Made by a program: the position numbers and the translations under genes. Below are positions 1-6,322 of a stretch of 8,389 nucleotides of DNA, one piece after another. Below the pieces are notes generated by a model, which saw only the letters and a program-made list of their open reading frames with translations, made no database searches and was not told the origin of the DNA. Positions within the stretch are counted from its first letter, which is position 1, and the number at the start of each line of letters is the position of its first letter. Source of the stretch: an uncultured Rhodocyclaceae bacterium (lineage in GTDB: Bacteria > Pseudomonadota > Gammaproteobacteria > Burkholderiales > Rhodocyclaceae); the NCBI GenBank assembly GCA_903930805.1, contig CAIYZZ010000297.1, positions 1 to 8,389 on the forward strand. Direction: 5' to 3'.

Positions 1-65
1 CCCACGACAACACCGACAATTTGTGATAACGGTATCATGCGTACCTCTTTCAAACTGACAACCGC
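1..65. other. upstream sequence or pcnB leader, no gene assigned
   Basis: No gene can be assigned here. Frame 1 is open from the window edge to a TGA at 67-69, which would overlap the pcnB start as ATGA. Frame 3 ends at a TGA at 24-26 and frame 2 at 56-58, so any of the three could be the tail of an upstream gene; the stretch is too short to recognise. A short inverted repeat (TGATA, loop ACGG, TATCA) lies at 24-37. A TATCAT at 33-38 resembles a -10 box, but no acceptable -35 box lies 16-18 nt upstream of it. No Shine-Dalgarno sequence precedes pcnB. Confidence 0.3.
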
Positions 66-1415
66 ATGATTCGCAAGCTGCTGCGCCGCGTCTTCAAACG
101 CGGCGAACCCTCACCCCACCCCGTCGAAATCATCCCGGCCGAGCGTCACGGTATCCGCCAAGCGGATGTCTCGATGGGCGCGCGCCGTACCTGTGAAACC
201 TTGCAACAGGGAGGTTTCAAGGCCTACGTCGTCGGCGGCGCGGTACGCGACCTGATCGCCGGCATCACCCCGAAAGACTACGACGTCGCCACCAACGGCA
301 CCCCCGACGAGGTGCGCCGGCTATTCCGCCGCGCGCGCATCATCGGTCGCCGCTTCCAGATCGTGCATGTCATGCAGGGTGCCGAAACTCTCGAAGTCTC
401 GACATTCCGTGCCGCACACGACGCAGACACGCTGAAAGACGAGCATGGTCGCGTATTGCGCGACAACGTCTGGGGCAACATGGAAGAAGACGCCGCACGG
501 CGCGATTTCACCGTCAATGCACTGTATTACGACCCATCAACTGGCCAGGTATTCGACTTCCACCACGGCGTACGCGATCTGCAGCGTAAAACCCTGCGCA
601 TGATCGGCGACCCGCGTGCGCGCTACCGCGAAGACCCCGTCCGCATGCTGCGCGCCGTGCGCCTGGCCGCCAAGCTCGACCTGCGCCTCGACCCGATGGT
701 GCAGGCACCGATCCGCGAGATGGCCGAACTGATCGAAAACGTGCCGGTGGCGCGCCTCTTCGATGAAATGCTCAAACTGCTGTTCTCCGGCCATGCCGTT
801 GAATGCGTCAAGCGCCTGCGCGAAGATGGTCTGCACCACGGCCTGTTACCACTACTCGACGTCATCCTCGAACAGCCGCTGGGCGAAAAGTTCGTCATGC
901 TGGCGCTGGCCGACACCGACGCGCGCATCCGTGCCGGCAAGCGTACCTCCCCGGGCTTTCTCTTCGCCACGTTGCTTTGGCATGAAGTGCTGGCAAACTG
1001 GGAAACACGCAAGAAAAACGGGGAAACACCTGTCCCGGCTTTGCATACTGCGATGGACGAAGTACTCGATACACAGGGCGAAAAACTTGCGATCACACGC
1101 CGCATTGCCGGCGATATCAAGGACATCTGGCTCTTGCAGCCGCGCTTCGAAAAGCGTGGCGGACGGGCACCCTTCCGCTTGGTCGAACAGCAACGTTTCC
1201 GTGCCGCCTGGGACTTTCTGCATCTGCGCGCACAAAGTGGCGAGGCACCGCAGGAACTCTCCGACTGGTGGCTCGCCTTTCAGGAAGCCGGCAACGCCGA
1301 ACGCGAAGCCATGCTCAAGCCCGACACGGTGGCAAAAAAGCGCCGGCGCCGCAGCAGCAGTCGGGGCGAAAGCAATCAGGACGCCGTCCCGCCAGAGCCG
1401 ACTATTGCCAACTGA
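66..1415 (+). CDS. pcnB: poly(A) polymerase I (PcnB family)
   Basis: Adds 3' poly(A) tails to RNA, which in proteobacteria promotes decay by the degradosome and exonucleases. The 449-residue product shows the class II nucleotidyltransferase fold in order: GGAVRD at residues 57-62, catalytic DYD at 71-73, the third carboxylate E110 in LEVSTFR, the RRDFTVNALYYD block at 145-156, and the neck motif EDPVRMLRAVR at 189-199. The first 15 residues are strongly basic and the C-terminus (about 424-437) is a run of Lys/Arg/Ser, both typical of PcnB and probably RNA-binding. The absence of a CCA-enzyme-type C-terminal HD domain, the extended basic ends and the position before folK favour poly(A) polymerase over tRNA nucleotidyltransferase. 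The start at 66 gives the MIRK-type basic N-terminus usual in betaproteobacteria. No clear Shine-Dalgarno precedes it. folK begins 28 nt after the stop. Confidence 0.95.
   Translation: MIRKLLRRVFKRGEPSPHPVEIIPAERHGIRQADVSMGARRTCETLQQGGFKAYVVGGAVRDLIAGITPKDYDVATNGTPDEVRRLFRRARIIGRRFQIVHVMQGAETLEVSTFRAAHDADTLKDEHGRVLRDNVWGNMEEDAARRDFTVNALYYDPSTGQVFDFHHGVRDLQRKTLRMIGDPRARYREDPVRMLRAVRLAAKLDLRLDPMVQAPIREMAELIENVPVARLFDEMLKLLFSGHAVECVKRLREDGLHHGLLPLLDVILEQPLGEKFVMLALADTDARIRAGKRTSPGFLFATLLWHEVLANWETRKKNGETPVPALHTAMDEVLDTQGEKLAITRRIAGDIKDIWLLQPRFEKRGGRAPFRLVEQQRFRAAWDFLHLRAQSGEAPQELSDWWLAFQEAGNAEREAMLKPDTVAKKRRRRSSSRGESNQDAVPPEPTIAN
1383..1406 (+). repeat. degenerate copy of a 24-mer shared with folK and the GT-C gene
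   Basis: Reads GCCGTCCCGCCAGAGCCGAC then TATT, in frame as Ala-Val-Pro-Pro-Glu-Pro-Thr-Ile near the PcnB C-terminus. It matches the folK copy at 1651-1674 in 21 of 24 positions, in the same reading frame. It is the weakest of the three copies and may be coincidental. Confidence 0.4.
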
Positions 1416-1443
1416 GGCAGGCCGAGCGCAACCGTTCCCTTTC

Positions 1444-1944
1444 ATGTCGTTGGATCTTGTCACCGCCTATGTCGCGCTGGGTGCCAATCTGGGCGACCCC
1501 GTAGTCACGGTGCGTAGCGCCATCGAAGCGCTTCATGGGATCGCGGGCACACGCTTCCTCGTTGCCTCCTCGCTTTACCGCACCGCGCCGGTGGGATTGC
1601 GCGACCAGCCCGATTTTATCAATGCCGCGTGTGCTCTGGAAGTATCTTCTGCCGTCCTGCCAGCGCCGACTTTTCTCGCCGCACTGTTTGCCATCGAAGC
1701 ATCTTTTGGCCGCGTGCGCAGCGTAAAAAACGCCCCGCGCACGCTCGACCTTGACCTCCTGCTGTTCGGTGACCACTGCCTCACCAGCCCCGGGCTGACA
1801 CTGCCGCACCCGCGCCTGACCGAGCGCGCCTTCGTGCTGGCGCCACTGGCAGAAATTGCCCCAGATCTCGCCATCGACGGTCTTGGACGCATCATCGACT
1901 TGCTGACAAAGGTTGCAGAACAGCGCATCGAGCGCCTGCCATGA
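1444..1944 (+). CDS. folK: 6-hydroxymethyl-7,8-dihydropterin pyrophosphokinase
   Basis: Transfers pyrophosphate from ATP to 6-hydroxymethyl-7,8-dihydropterin, the step before dihydropteroate synthase in cytoplasmic folate synthesis. The 166-residue product is a normal length for HPPK. Visible signatures are the N-terminal [11 protein letters not shown] (residues 9-19), [10 protein letters not shown] (42-51) followed by QPDFINA for pterin binding, and the hallmark [12 protein letters not shown] (98-109), whose D102 and D104 are the Mg-binding pair. [21 protein letters not shown] follows. The ATG at 1444 is chosen because it places the family N-terminus correctly. The same frame stays open far upstream inside pcnB, but that extension has no FolK character. 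There is no good Shine-Dalgarno, only a distant GAGGCAGG at about 1414-1421, so translation may depend on coupling to pcnB. The stop overlaps the next small ORF as ATGA. Confidence 0.95.
   Translation: MSLDLVTAYVALGANLGDPVVTVRSAIEALHGIAGTRFLVASSLYRTAPVGLRDQPDFINAACALEVSSAVLPAPTFLAALFAIEASFGRVRSVKNAPRTLDLDLLLFGDHCLTSPGLTLPHPRLTERAFVLAPLAEIAPDLAIDGLGRIIDLLTKVAEQRIERLP
1650..1675 (+). repeat. 26-bp sequence repeated in the GT-C gene (folK copy)
   Basis: TGCCGTCCTGCCAGCGCCGA (1650-1669) occurs identically at 6910-6929. Both copies continue with one variable base and then TTTTC, giving 25 of 26 matches. In both genes the frame encodes Ala-Val-Leu-Pro-Ala-Pro-x-Phe although the proteins are unrelated. 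Confidence 0.8.
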
Positions 1945-2051
1945 CTCCGAAAGACTTCCCCATCTACATGCACCAACCGCTGAAACTCGATTATCTCTGG
2001 GCGGGTTTGTGTATCCTTGGCACTGTTTATTTCATCTTCAGAAGCCCCTGA
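1941..2051 (+). CDS. possible 36-residue single-span membrane microprotein
   Basis: An ATG at 1941 overlaps the folK stop (ATGA) and runs 36 codons to a TGA at 2049-2051 that shares its last base with the panB ATG (TGATG). The reading frame therefore fills the folK-panB gap exactly. The predicted peptide starts [18 protein letters not shown] and then has a hydrophobic stretch (about residues 19-33, [15 protein letters not shown]) ending RSP, like a small single-pass membrane protein. I recognise no family. Against it: no Shine-Dalgarno precedes the ATG, and the second half uses less favoured codons (AGA, TTG, CTT). The segment could instead be a panB leader that happens to be open. In several betaproteobacteria I recall a deoxynucleoside kinase gene between folK and panB; this peptide does not resemble one. 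Confidence 0.35.
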   Translation: MTPKDFPIYMHQPLKLDYLWAGLCILGTVYFIFRSP

Positions 2052-2866
2052 TGACCTATCTAGCTTCAACCAAGCCCATCACCTTGCCCGAACTCGGGCG
2101 CATGAAACGCGAAGGCGAGAAGATCGCCATGCTCACCGGCTACGACGCCAGCTTCGCCGCGCTCGAAGACCGCTGCGGCGTGGATGTGATTCTTGTTGGC
2201 GACTCGCTGGGCAACGTGCTGCAAGGCAAGACATCAACTCTGCCGGTCACCATGGAACACATGGTGTATCACACCGAATGCGTCGGTCACATCGCCCAAC
2301 GTCCCATGGTGGTCGCCGACATGCCCTTCGGCAGCTATCAGGAATCGAAGGAGCAGGCGTTCAGGAACGCCGCCCGGCTACTCGCCGCCGGAGCTGAAAT
2401 GGTCAAGCTCGAAGGCGGCGCGGTGATGGCCGAAACCGTGCATTTCCTTATTGAGCGCGGCGTACCGGTCTGTGCCCACATCGGCCTCACACCGCAATCC
2501 GTACATGCTCTGGGCGGCTATCACGTGCAAGGCCGCGACGTGGCGGGCGCAACGCGCATGAAAGCCGATGCGCGCGCCCTCGAAGACGCTGGCGCAACGC
2601 TGATGGTGCTGGAAATGGTACCCGCACCACTCGCCGCCGAAATTACCTGCGCGCTCCAGGTCTGCGCCACGATAGGCATCGGTGCCGGCAAGGACTGTGA
2701 TGGCCAGGTGTTGGTGTTGCATGACATGCTGGGCATCTACCCGGGCAAGAAAGGACGTTTCGTCAGGGATTTCATGGCGGCCGCGCAAAGCATCGAGGGT
2801 GCCGTCCAGGCTTACGTCGCCGCCGTCAAGGACGGCAGTTTCCCCGCCCCGGAGCACTGTTACTGA
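2051..2866 (+). CDS. panB: 3-methyl-2-oxobutanoate hydroxymethyltransferase
   Basis: Transfers a hydroxymethyl group from 5,10-methylene-tetrahydrofolate to 2-oxoisovalerate, giving ketopantoate, the first committed pantothenate step. The 271-residue product is a Mg-dependent TIM barrel of normal size. Metal ligands are visible as D51 in VGDSLGNV, D90 in [10 protein letters not shown] and E121 in KLEGGA, with K119 beside it. [20 protein letters not shown] (142-161) and the catalytic E188 in LEMVPAPLA complete the active site. The start at 2051 gives the family N-terminus ([21 protein letters not shown]). An in-frame ATG at 1913 would add 46 residues with no family character, running back into folK. 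A weak AGAAG lies 6 nt upstream. The stop overlaps panC as TGATG, so the two are probably translationally coupled. The usual next enzyme, ketopantoate reductase (panE or ilvC), is not in the window. Confidence 0.97.
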   Translation: MTYLASTKPITLPELGRMKREGEKIAMLTGYDASFAALEDRCGVDVILVGDSLGNVLQGKTSTLPVTMEHMVYHTECVGHIAQRPMVVADMPFGSYQESKEQAFRNAARLLAAGAEMVKLEGGAVMAETVHFLIERGVPVCAHIGLTPQSVHALGGYHVQGRDVAGATRMKADARALEDAGATLMVLEMVPAPLAAEITCALQVCATIGIGAGKDCDGQVLVLHDMLGIYPGKKGRFVRDFMAAAQSIEGAVQAYVAAVKDGSFPAPEHCY

Positions 2867-3711
2867 TGCAGATTCATCAATCCATCGCTACCATCCGGGA
2901 GGCGCTTTCTGGCACCCCAGCAGCACTATCCGGTGCCGGCCGCATCGTTTTCGTGCCGACCATGGGAAATTTACACGCAGGTCACATTGCCCTGATGCAG
3001 CAGGCGCGCGCGCACGGTAATGTGGTGGTCGCGTCGATCTTCGTCAATCGTCTGCAATTCCGTCCTGGCGAGGATTTTGAAAAATATCCGCGCACCTTTG
3101 CGGCAGACTGCGAAAAACTCCTCGCCGCCGGCGTCGACCACCTGTTCGCCCCCAGCGAAGCGGAGCTTTACCCTGAGCCACAACAATACGTTATCGAACC
3201 GCCTGCGAAGCACGCGAGCATCCTCGAGGGTGAGTTCAGGCCAGGGCATTTTTGCGGTGTCGCGACAGTGGTGATGAAGCTGTTTGCCATCATCCAGCCC
3301 CAGGCCGCATTGTTCGGCAAAAAAGACTTCCAACAATTCATGGTGCTCTCGGCCATGGTGCGCGAATTCGCGCTGCCGATCGAAATCATCCCCGGCGAAA
3401 CCGTGCGCGCCGCCGACGGGCTGGCGCTTTCCTCGCGCAATGGTTTCCTGTCGGCGACTGAACGCGCCGAAGCACCCCGGTTGTTTCACCTGCTGCAACG
3501 GGTAGCAACGACCATCCGCGCCGGAAACCTTGATTACACCAAGCATGAAGCGGCTGCCAAAGCCGAACTGCAGGACAGCGGCTGGATTCCGGATTATGTT
3601 GCGGTGCGAAAAAGAATTGATCTACAATCGCCAACCGATAGGTCACCTCTGGTGGTACTGGCTGCCGCACGTTTGGGCAACACACGCCTCATCGACAACA
3701 TTGAAATCTGA
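2866..3711 (+). CDS. panC: pantothenate synthetase (pantoate-beta-alanine ligase)
   Basis: Activates pantoate as the adenylate and condenses it with beta-alanine to give pantothenate, in the cytoplasm. The 281-residue product has the HIGH-type nucleotide-binding signature [10 protein letters not shown] at 31-40, SIFVNRLQF at 57-65 (many homologues have Pro where this has Arg), the [16 protein letters not shown] segment at 121-136, the GKKDFQQ motif at 151-157, and the KMSKS-equivalent [10 protein letters not shown] at 183-192. The length is normal for the family. The ATG is the only start that gives the canonical N-terminus. A GGAG at 2851-2854 lies 11 nt upstream, and the gene overlaps the panB stop by one base. 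It makes the end product from the PanB branch and from the beta-alanine made by PanD, encoded 36 nt downstream. Confidence 0.97.
   Translation: MQIHQSIATIREALSGTPAALSGAGRIVFVPTMGNLHAGHIALMQQARAHGNVVVASIFVNRLQFRPGEDFEKYPRTFAADCEKLLAAGVDHLFAPSEAELYPEPQQYVIEPPAKHASILEGEFRPGHFCGVATVVMKLFAIIQPQAALFGKKDFQQFMVLSAMVREFALPIEIIPGETVRAADGLALSSRNGFLSATERAEAPRLFHLLQRVATTIRAGNLDYTKHEAAAKAELQDSGWIPDYVAVRKRIDLQSPTDRSPLVVLAAARLGNTRLIDNIEI
3599..3628 (+). promoter_or_regulatory. weak candidate promoter for panD inside panC
   Basis: TTGCGG (3599-3604), an 18-nt spacer and TACAAT (3623-3628) form a possible sigma70-type promoter about 120 nt upstream of panD. The -10 matches consensus at 5 of 6 positions but the -35 at only three. 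It lies wholly in panC coding sequence and may be chance. panD may simply be read through from panC, since no terminator lies between them. Confidence 0.2.
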
Positions 3712-3747
3712 CTATTACCCCATCCCCAACATGAATGGAGAGCGTCC

Positions 3748-4131
3748 ATGCAACGCACCATGTTGAAATCCAAGCTGCATCGAGTCACCGTAACCCAGGC
3801 AGAGCTTCATTATGAGGGCTCTTGCGCCATCGACGAGCACCTGATGGACGCTGCGGACATTCGCGAATATCAGCAGATCGAGATTTACAACGTCACTAAC
3901 GGCGATCGCTTTTCCACCTACGCCATCCGTGCTGAGCGGGGTTCCGGTACCATTTCGGTAAACGGCGCGGCTGCCCGCAAAGCCGCTGCCGGCGACCTGC
4001 TCATCATTTGCACTTACGCCGCCTTCAGCGAGATCGAACTGGCCAAGCACGAACCCGACCTAGTCTATGTCGATGCGAAAAACCGTATCACCCACCGCAG
4101 TCAACACATCCCAATCCAGGTAGCAGCCTGA
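3748..4131 (+). CDS. panD: aspartate 1-decarboxylase, pyruvoyl-dependent proenzyme
   Basis: Decarboxylates L-aspartate to beta-alanine, the second substrate of PanC. The 127-residue proenzyme carries the self-cleavage site Gly24-Ser25 in HYEGSCAID; cleavage at Ser25 creates the pyruvoyl cofactor on the large subunit. Active-site residues K9, R54, T57 and Y58 (GDRFSTYAI) are all present, followed by the [19 protein letters not shown] segment. A strong ribosome-binding site, GGAGAG (3737-3742), sits 5 nt before the ATG. This start gives the family N-terminus MxRTMLxxKLHRV, so I prefer it over the Met at residue 5. The gene sits 36 nt after panC and completes a panB-panC-panD set. No PanM/PanZ-like maturation factor is seen, in line with its reported restriction to enterobacteria and relatives. 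Confidence 0.97.
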   Translation: MQRTMLKSKLHRVTVTQAELHYEGSCAIDEHLMDAADIREYQQIEIYNVTNGDRFSTYAIRAERGSGTISVNGAAARKAAAGDLLIICTYAAFSEIELAKHEPDLVYVDAKNRITHRSQHIPIQVAA

Positions 4132-4142
4132 GCTATTCTTCC

Positions 4143-4151
4143 TGCTAGGAT
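4143..4151 (+). promoter_or_regulatory. possible extended -10 element upstream of trxA
   Basis: TGCTAGGAT fits the extended -10 pattern (TGn followed by TAGGAT) in the 57-nt gap between panD and trxA, 38 nt before the trxA ATG. The -35 region (around 4123-4128) shows no match, so support rests only on the extended element and its position. Confidence 0.25.
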
Positions 4152-4188
4152 TTCGCCCCTCAACTCAACACCCGAAAAAGAGAAACTC

Positions 4189-4515
4189 ATGAGCGAACAT
4201 ATCCAATACGTCACCGATGCCAACTTCAAGAGCGACGTTCTGGATTCCCCCGTCCCTGTCCTGGTCGATTACTGGGCCGAATGGTGTGGCCCTTGCAAGA
4301 TGATTGCCCCTATCCTGGACGAAGTTGCCAGGGATTACAGCGGTCGCCTCAAAGTCGCCAAGCTGAATATTGACGAGAACCCCAAGACCCCAGGCGAATA
4401 CGGCATCCGCGGCATTCCCACGCTCATTCTGTTTAAGGGCGGCAATGTTGAGGCCACCAAAGTCGGCGCCCTGTCGAAGTCACAATTGACCGCCTTTATT
4501 GACAGCAACCTCTGA
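4189..4515 (+). CDS. trxA: thioredoxin
   Basis: Small cytoplasmic dithiol-disulfide reductant for ribonucleotide reductase, PAPS and methionine sulfoxide reductases and general thiol homeostasis. The 108-residue product is a complete single-domain thioredoxin. It has the redox site WCGPCK with Cys33 and Cys36, the buried Asp27 in VLVDYWAEW, and the cis-proline Pro77 in IRGIPTL. The ATG is preceded by a purine-rich AAAGAGAAA (about 4177-4185). Thioredoxin directly upstream of rho is a common arrangement in proteobacteria, including E. coli. There is no signal peptide, so this is not a periplasmic Dsb/Tlp-type protein. Its last codons overlap the proposed rho promoter. Confidence 0.96.
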   Translation: MSEHIQYVTDANFKSDVLDSPVPVLVDYWAEWCGPCKMIAPILDEVARDYSGRLKVAKLNIDENPKTPGEYGIRGIPTLILFKGGNVEATKVGALSKSQLTAFIDSNL

Positions 4516-4527
4516 TCCATTTACATT
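4499..4527 (+). promoter_or_regulatory. sigma70-type promoter for rho
   Basis: A perfect TTGACA (4499-4504), a 17-nt spacer and TACATT (4522-4527, 4 of 6 consensus positions) straddle the trxA stop codon. Transcription would begin near 4533-4535, leaving a rho leader of roughly 137 nt. The -35 box encodes the last residues of thioredoxin. trxA-rho readthrough is also possible, since no intrinsic terminator separates them. Confidence 0.65.
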
Positions 4528-4566
4528 TCGCCTCAGATCTCACCCCTTCGGGATTTTTGGCAACAC

Positions 4567-4591
4567 GGGGCAACCGTTACATCTCTGCCCC
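4567..4591 (+). promoter_or_regulatory. hairpin in the rho leader
   Basis: GGGGCA (4567-4572) pairs perfectly with TGCCCC (4586-4591) across a 13-nt loop. No T-run follows, so it is not an intrinsic terminator. It sits just upstream of the C-rich stretch and could contribute to leader regulation of rho. The short stem makes function uncertain. Confidence 0.35.
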
Positions 4592-4595
4592 GCAG

Positions 4596-4634
4596 CAACA
4601 CCCCTCTTCCTTTCCTCATTTCCCCTTTTCTACA
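4596..4634 (+). promoter_or_regulatory. C-rich, G-free rut-like stretch in the rho leader
   Basis: These 39 nt contain no G; by count they are 18 C, 15 T and 6 A. A long C-rich, G-poor, unstructured RNA segment is the known loading signature for Rho. Rho is known to repress its own gene through attenuation in the leader in E. coli, so a rut-like site here fits autoregulation. This is inferred from composition and position only. Confidence 0.45.
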
Positions 4635-4660
4635 GGCGTCCCCTCGTGCGCGCCTTCCCG

Positions 4661-4670
4661 GGCTTAAGCC
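4661..4670. repeat. 10-bp palindrome abutting the rho start codon
   Basis: GGCTTAAGCC is a perfect palindrome ending on the base before the rho ATG, and it occupies the place where a Shine-Dalgarno sequence would normally lie. It could be a protein-binding site or chance. Confidence 0.5.
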
Positions 4671-5930
4671 ATGCAACTCTCAGAACTGAAAAACCACCAT
4701 GTCAGCCAACTGCTCGACATGGCTGCTGCCGACGGCATCGAAGGCGCCAACCGCCTGCGCAAGCAGGAGTTGGTCTTTGCCCTGCTCAAAGAGCATGCCA
4801 AGAAGGGCGAGATCATCTACGGCGACGGCTGCCTCGAGGTCATGTCTGACGGCTACGGCTTCCTGCGCTCTTCGGACACCTCCTATCTGGCCAATCCAGA
4901 CGACATCTACGTCTCGCCCTCGCAGATCCGCCGCTTCAATCTGCGCACCGGCGACACCATCGAGGGAGAAATTCGTACCCCCAAGGATGGCGAACGATAT
5001 TTCGCGCTGGTCAAACTCGACAAGGTAAATAGCGAGTCACCCGAGGCTTGCAAGAACAAGATCCTGTTCGAGAACCTCACACCGCTGCACCCCACCGAGC
5101 ATCTGCGCCTGGAGCGCGAAATTCGCGCCGAAGAGAACACTACCAGTCGTATCATCGACATCATCGCTCCCATCGGGAAAGGTCAGCGGGGCCTGTTGGT
5201 CTCTGCGCCGAAGAGCGGCAAGACGGTTATGCTGCAACACATCGCCCACGCCATTGCGGTAAACCATCCCGAGGCGGTACTGATCGTCATGCTGATCGAC
5301 GAGCGCCCTGAAGAAGTGACCGAAATGACGCGCACCGTGCGTGGTGAAGTTGTCGCTTCCACCTTTGACGAACCCGCCAGCCGCCATGTGCAGGTCGCTG
5401 AAATGGTGATTGAGAAGGCCAAGCGCCTCACCGAGCATAAAAAAGACGTCGTCATTCTGCTCGACTCGATCACCCGCCTCGCGCGCGCCTACAACACCGT
5501 GCAACCGGCTTCTGGGAAGGTGCTGACCGGTGGCGTGGATGCCAATGCCCTGCAAAAACCCAAGCGCTTCTTCGGCGCTGCCCGCAACATTGAGGAAGGT
5601 GGCTCCCTGACCATCATCGCCACCGCACTGGTGGATACCGGCAGCCGCATGGACGAAGTGATCTACGAGGAATTCAAGGGCACCGGCAACTCGGAGATCC
5701 ACCTCGACCGCAAGATGGCGGAAAAACGCGTCTATCCATCGATCAACGTCAACCGTTCCGGCACGCGCCGCGAGGAACTGCTGATGGAGAAAGACGTGTT
5801 GCAAAAGGTTTGGGTATTGCGCAAGCTGCTTTATGGCCTGGACGACCTCGAGGCCACGGAATTCCTGCTCGACAAAGTTAAGGCCACCAAGAACAACGCC
5901 GAATTCTTCGATTCAATGCGCCGCGGTTAA
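4671..5930 (+). CDS. rho: transcription termination factor Rho
   Basis: Hexameric RNA-dependent ATPase and translocase that loads on C-rich nascent RNA and releases stalled or untranslated transcripts. The 419 residues equal the E. coli length. Visible in order are the N-terminal helical domain, the cold-shock-like primary RNA site with GYGFLRS (61-67) and RYFAL (109-113), Walker A APKSGKT (179-185), catalytic E211 in LIDERPEEV, Walker B VILLD (261-265), the Q-loop [18 protein letters not shown] (284-301), EFKGTGN (334-340) and the arginine finger R366 in NRSGTRREE. There is no N-terminal insertion of the kind found in actinobacterial Rho. The ATG at 4671 gives the family start MxLxELK, but it has no Shine-Dalgarno; the 10 bases before it form a perfect palindrome, GGCTTAAGCC. 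The gene lies between trxA and rpmE. Confidence 0.98.
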   Translation: MQLSELKNHHVSQLLDMAAADGIEGANRLRKQELVFALLKEHAKKGEIIYGDGCLEVMSDGYGFLRSSDTSYLANPDDIYVSPSQIRRFNLRTGDTIEGEIRTPKDGERYFALVKLDKVNSESPEACKNKILFENLTPLHPTEHLRLEREIRAEENTTSRIIDIIAPIGKGQRGLLVSAPKSGKTVMLQHIAHAIAVNHPEAVLIVMLIDERPEEVTEMTRTVRGEVVASTFDEPASRHVQVAEMVIEKAKRLTEHKKDVVILLDSITRLARAYNTVQPASGKVLTGGVDANALQKPKRFFGAARNIEEGGSLTIIATALVDTGSRMDEVIYEEFKGTGNSEIHLDRKMAEKRVYPSINVNRSGTRREELLMEKDVLQKVWVLRKLLYGLDDLEATEFLLDKVKATKNNAEFFDSMRRG

Positions 5931-5939
5931 TTGCGCCTT

Positions 5940-5969
5940 GATTATCGTGGCGGTGATTATCGTGGCGGT
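5940..5969 (+). repeat. perfect 15-bp tandem duplication upstream of rpmE
   Basis: GATTATCGTGGCGGT occurs twice head to tail (5940-5954 and 5955-5969) with no mismatch. The next bases, TTGATT, begin the rpmE -35 box at 5969, and a similar TTGATT starts at 5938, so the array ends against the promoter. Possible readings are replication slippage, a duplicated operator or a duplicated activator site. Confidence 0.9.
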
Positions 5970-5997
5970 TGATTTATTCATTGCTTTTCAGGATAAT
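5969..5997 (+). promoter_or_regulatory. sigma70-type promoter for rpmE
   Basis: TTGATT (5969-5974) and GATAAT (5992-5997) are separated by 17 nt and match the consensus at 4 of 6 and 5 of 6 positions. Transcription would begin near 6004, leaving a leader of about 47 nt with the rpmE ribosome-binding site TAAGGA at 6038-6043. The site fits the 120-nt rho-rpmE gap, in which I see no terminator. Confidence 0.7.
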
Positions 5998-6050
5998 GCG
6001 CAACTTTCCGCACTACTGAAGCGGGCATTTCCGGATTTAAGGACACGATC

Positions 6051-6266
6051 ATGAGAGAAGGCATCCACCCGAAGTACAACGAGATCGAGGTGACTTGCAG
6101 CTGCGGCAACAAGTTCCTGACCCGCTCGACCAACCACAAGCCGCTGCACATCGAAGTCTGCTCGGCCTGCCATCCGTTTTATACCGGCAAGCAGAAGATC
6201 GTCGACACGGCCGGCCGTGTCGAACGCTTCCGTCAGAAATACAAGCTCCCCGCCGCCACTGCCTGA
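6051..6266 (+). CDS. rpmE: 50S ribosomal protein L31, zinc-binding type
   Basis: Component of the large ribosomal subunit, forming part of the intersubunit bridge in the central protuberance region. The 71-residue product starts [10 protein letters not shown] and has four cysteines, C16-x-C18 and C37-x-x-C40, the zinc-binding (C+) form of L31, followed by HPFYTGKQK and the conserved [10 protein letters not shown] near the C-terminus. The length is normal. A strong Shine-Dalgarno TAAGGA (6038-6043) lies 7 nt before the ATG. Being the C+ form, it may be replaced by a zinc-free paralogue (ykgM/rpmE2 type) under zinc limitation; no such gene lies in this window. The gene has its own promoter and ends at an intrinsic terminator. 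Its 3' part contains a 22-bp perfect palindrome. Confidence 0.97.
   Translation: MREGIHPKYNEIEVTCSCGNKFLTRSTNHKPLHIEVCSACHPFYTGKQKIVDTAGRVERFRQKYKLPAATA
6202..6223. repeat. 22-bp perfect palindrome inside rpmE
   Basis: TCGACACGGCC (6202-6212) is followed directly by its exact reverse complement GGCCGTGTCGA (6213-6223). In RNA this could fold as a 9-bp stem with a CCGG loop. The bases encode the conserved VDTAGRVE of L31, so part of the symmetry is forced by protein sequence, but several third positions are free. Confidence 0.85.
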
Positions 6267-6285
6267 TCGGCTGACGCGACAGCAC

Positions 6286-6315
6286 AAAGGGCAGCTTCGG
6301 CTGCCTTTTCTTTTT
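6286..6315 (+). terminator. intrinsic terminator after rpmE
   Basis: AAAGGGCAGC (6286-6295) pairs with GCTGCCTTTT (6300-6309) across a TTCG loop (6296-6299), with one G-U pair, and a T-rich tract runs to 6315. The C(UUCG)G loop is exceptionally stable. It starts 19 nt after the rpmE stop and ends only 7 nt before the next gene. Confidence 0.92.
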
Positions 6316-6322
6316 ATCCGTC

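Noticed and set aside
21..38. Possible pcnB promoter around TATCAT
   Set aside because: No -35 box at a usable distance; the nearest, CCGACA at 13-18, is only 14 nt away. The sequence upstream is outside the window.
763..1443. Long open stretch in the folK frame upstream of folK, inside pcnB
   Set aside because: It is the +1 shadow of pcnB in GC-rich DNA. The translation is low-complexity and unlike FolK, and FolK homology begins at the 1444 start.
1913..2050. Upstream in-frame ATG giving PanB a 46-residue extension
   Set aside because: PanB homology starts at the 2051 Met; the extension overlaps folK and lacks family features.
3731..3766. 11-codon ORF overlapping the panD start
   Set aside because: It has no ribosome-binding site of its own, contains the panD Shine-Dalgarno, and encodes nothing recognisable.
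4538..4558. Possible terminator after trxA (CCCCTTCGGGATTTTT)
   Set aside because: Only a 3-bp stem can form before mismatches, too weak for an intrinsic terminator even with the following T-run.
5037..5804. 255-codon antisense ORF opposite rho
   Set aside because: It lies entirely within the conserved rho gene; its frame is open because of the codon bias of rho, and the protein resembles nothing.
5938..5969. CRISPR or other repeat array between rho and rpmE
   Set aside because: There are only two 15-bp units with no spacers, so this is a simple tandem duplication.
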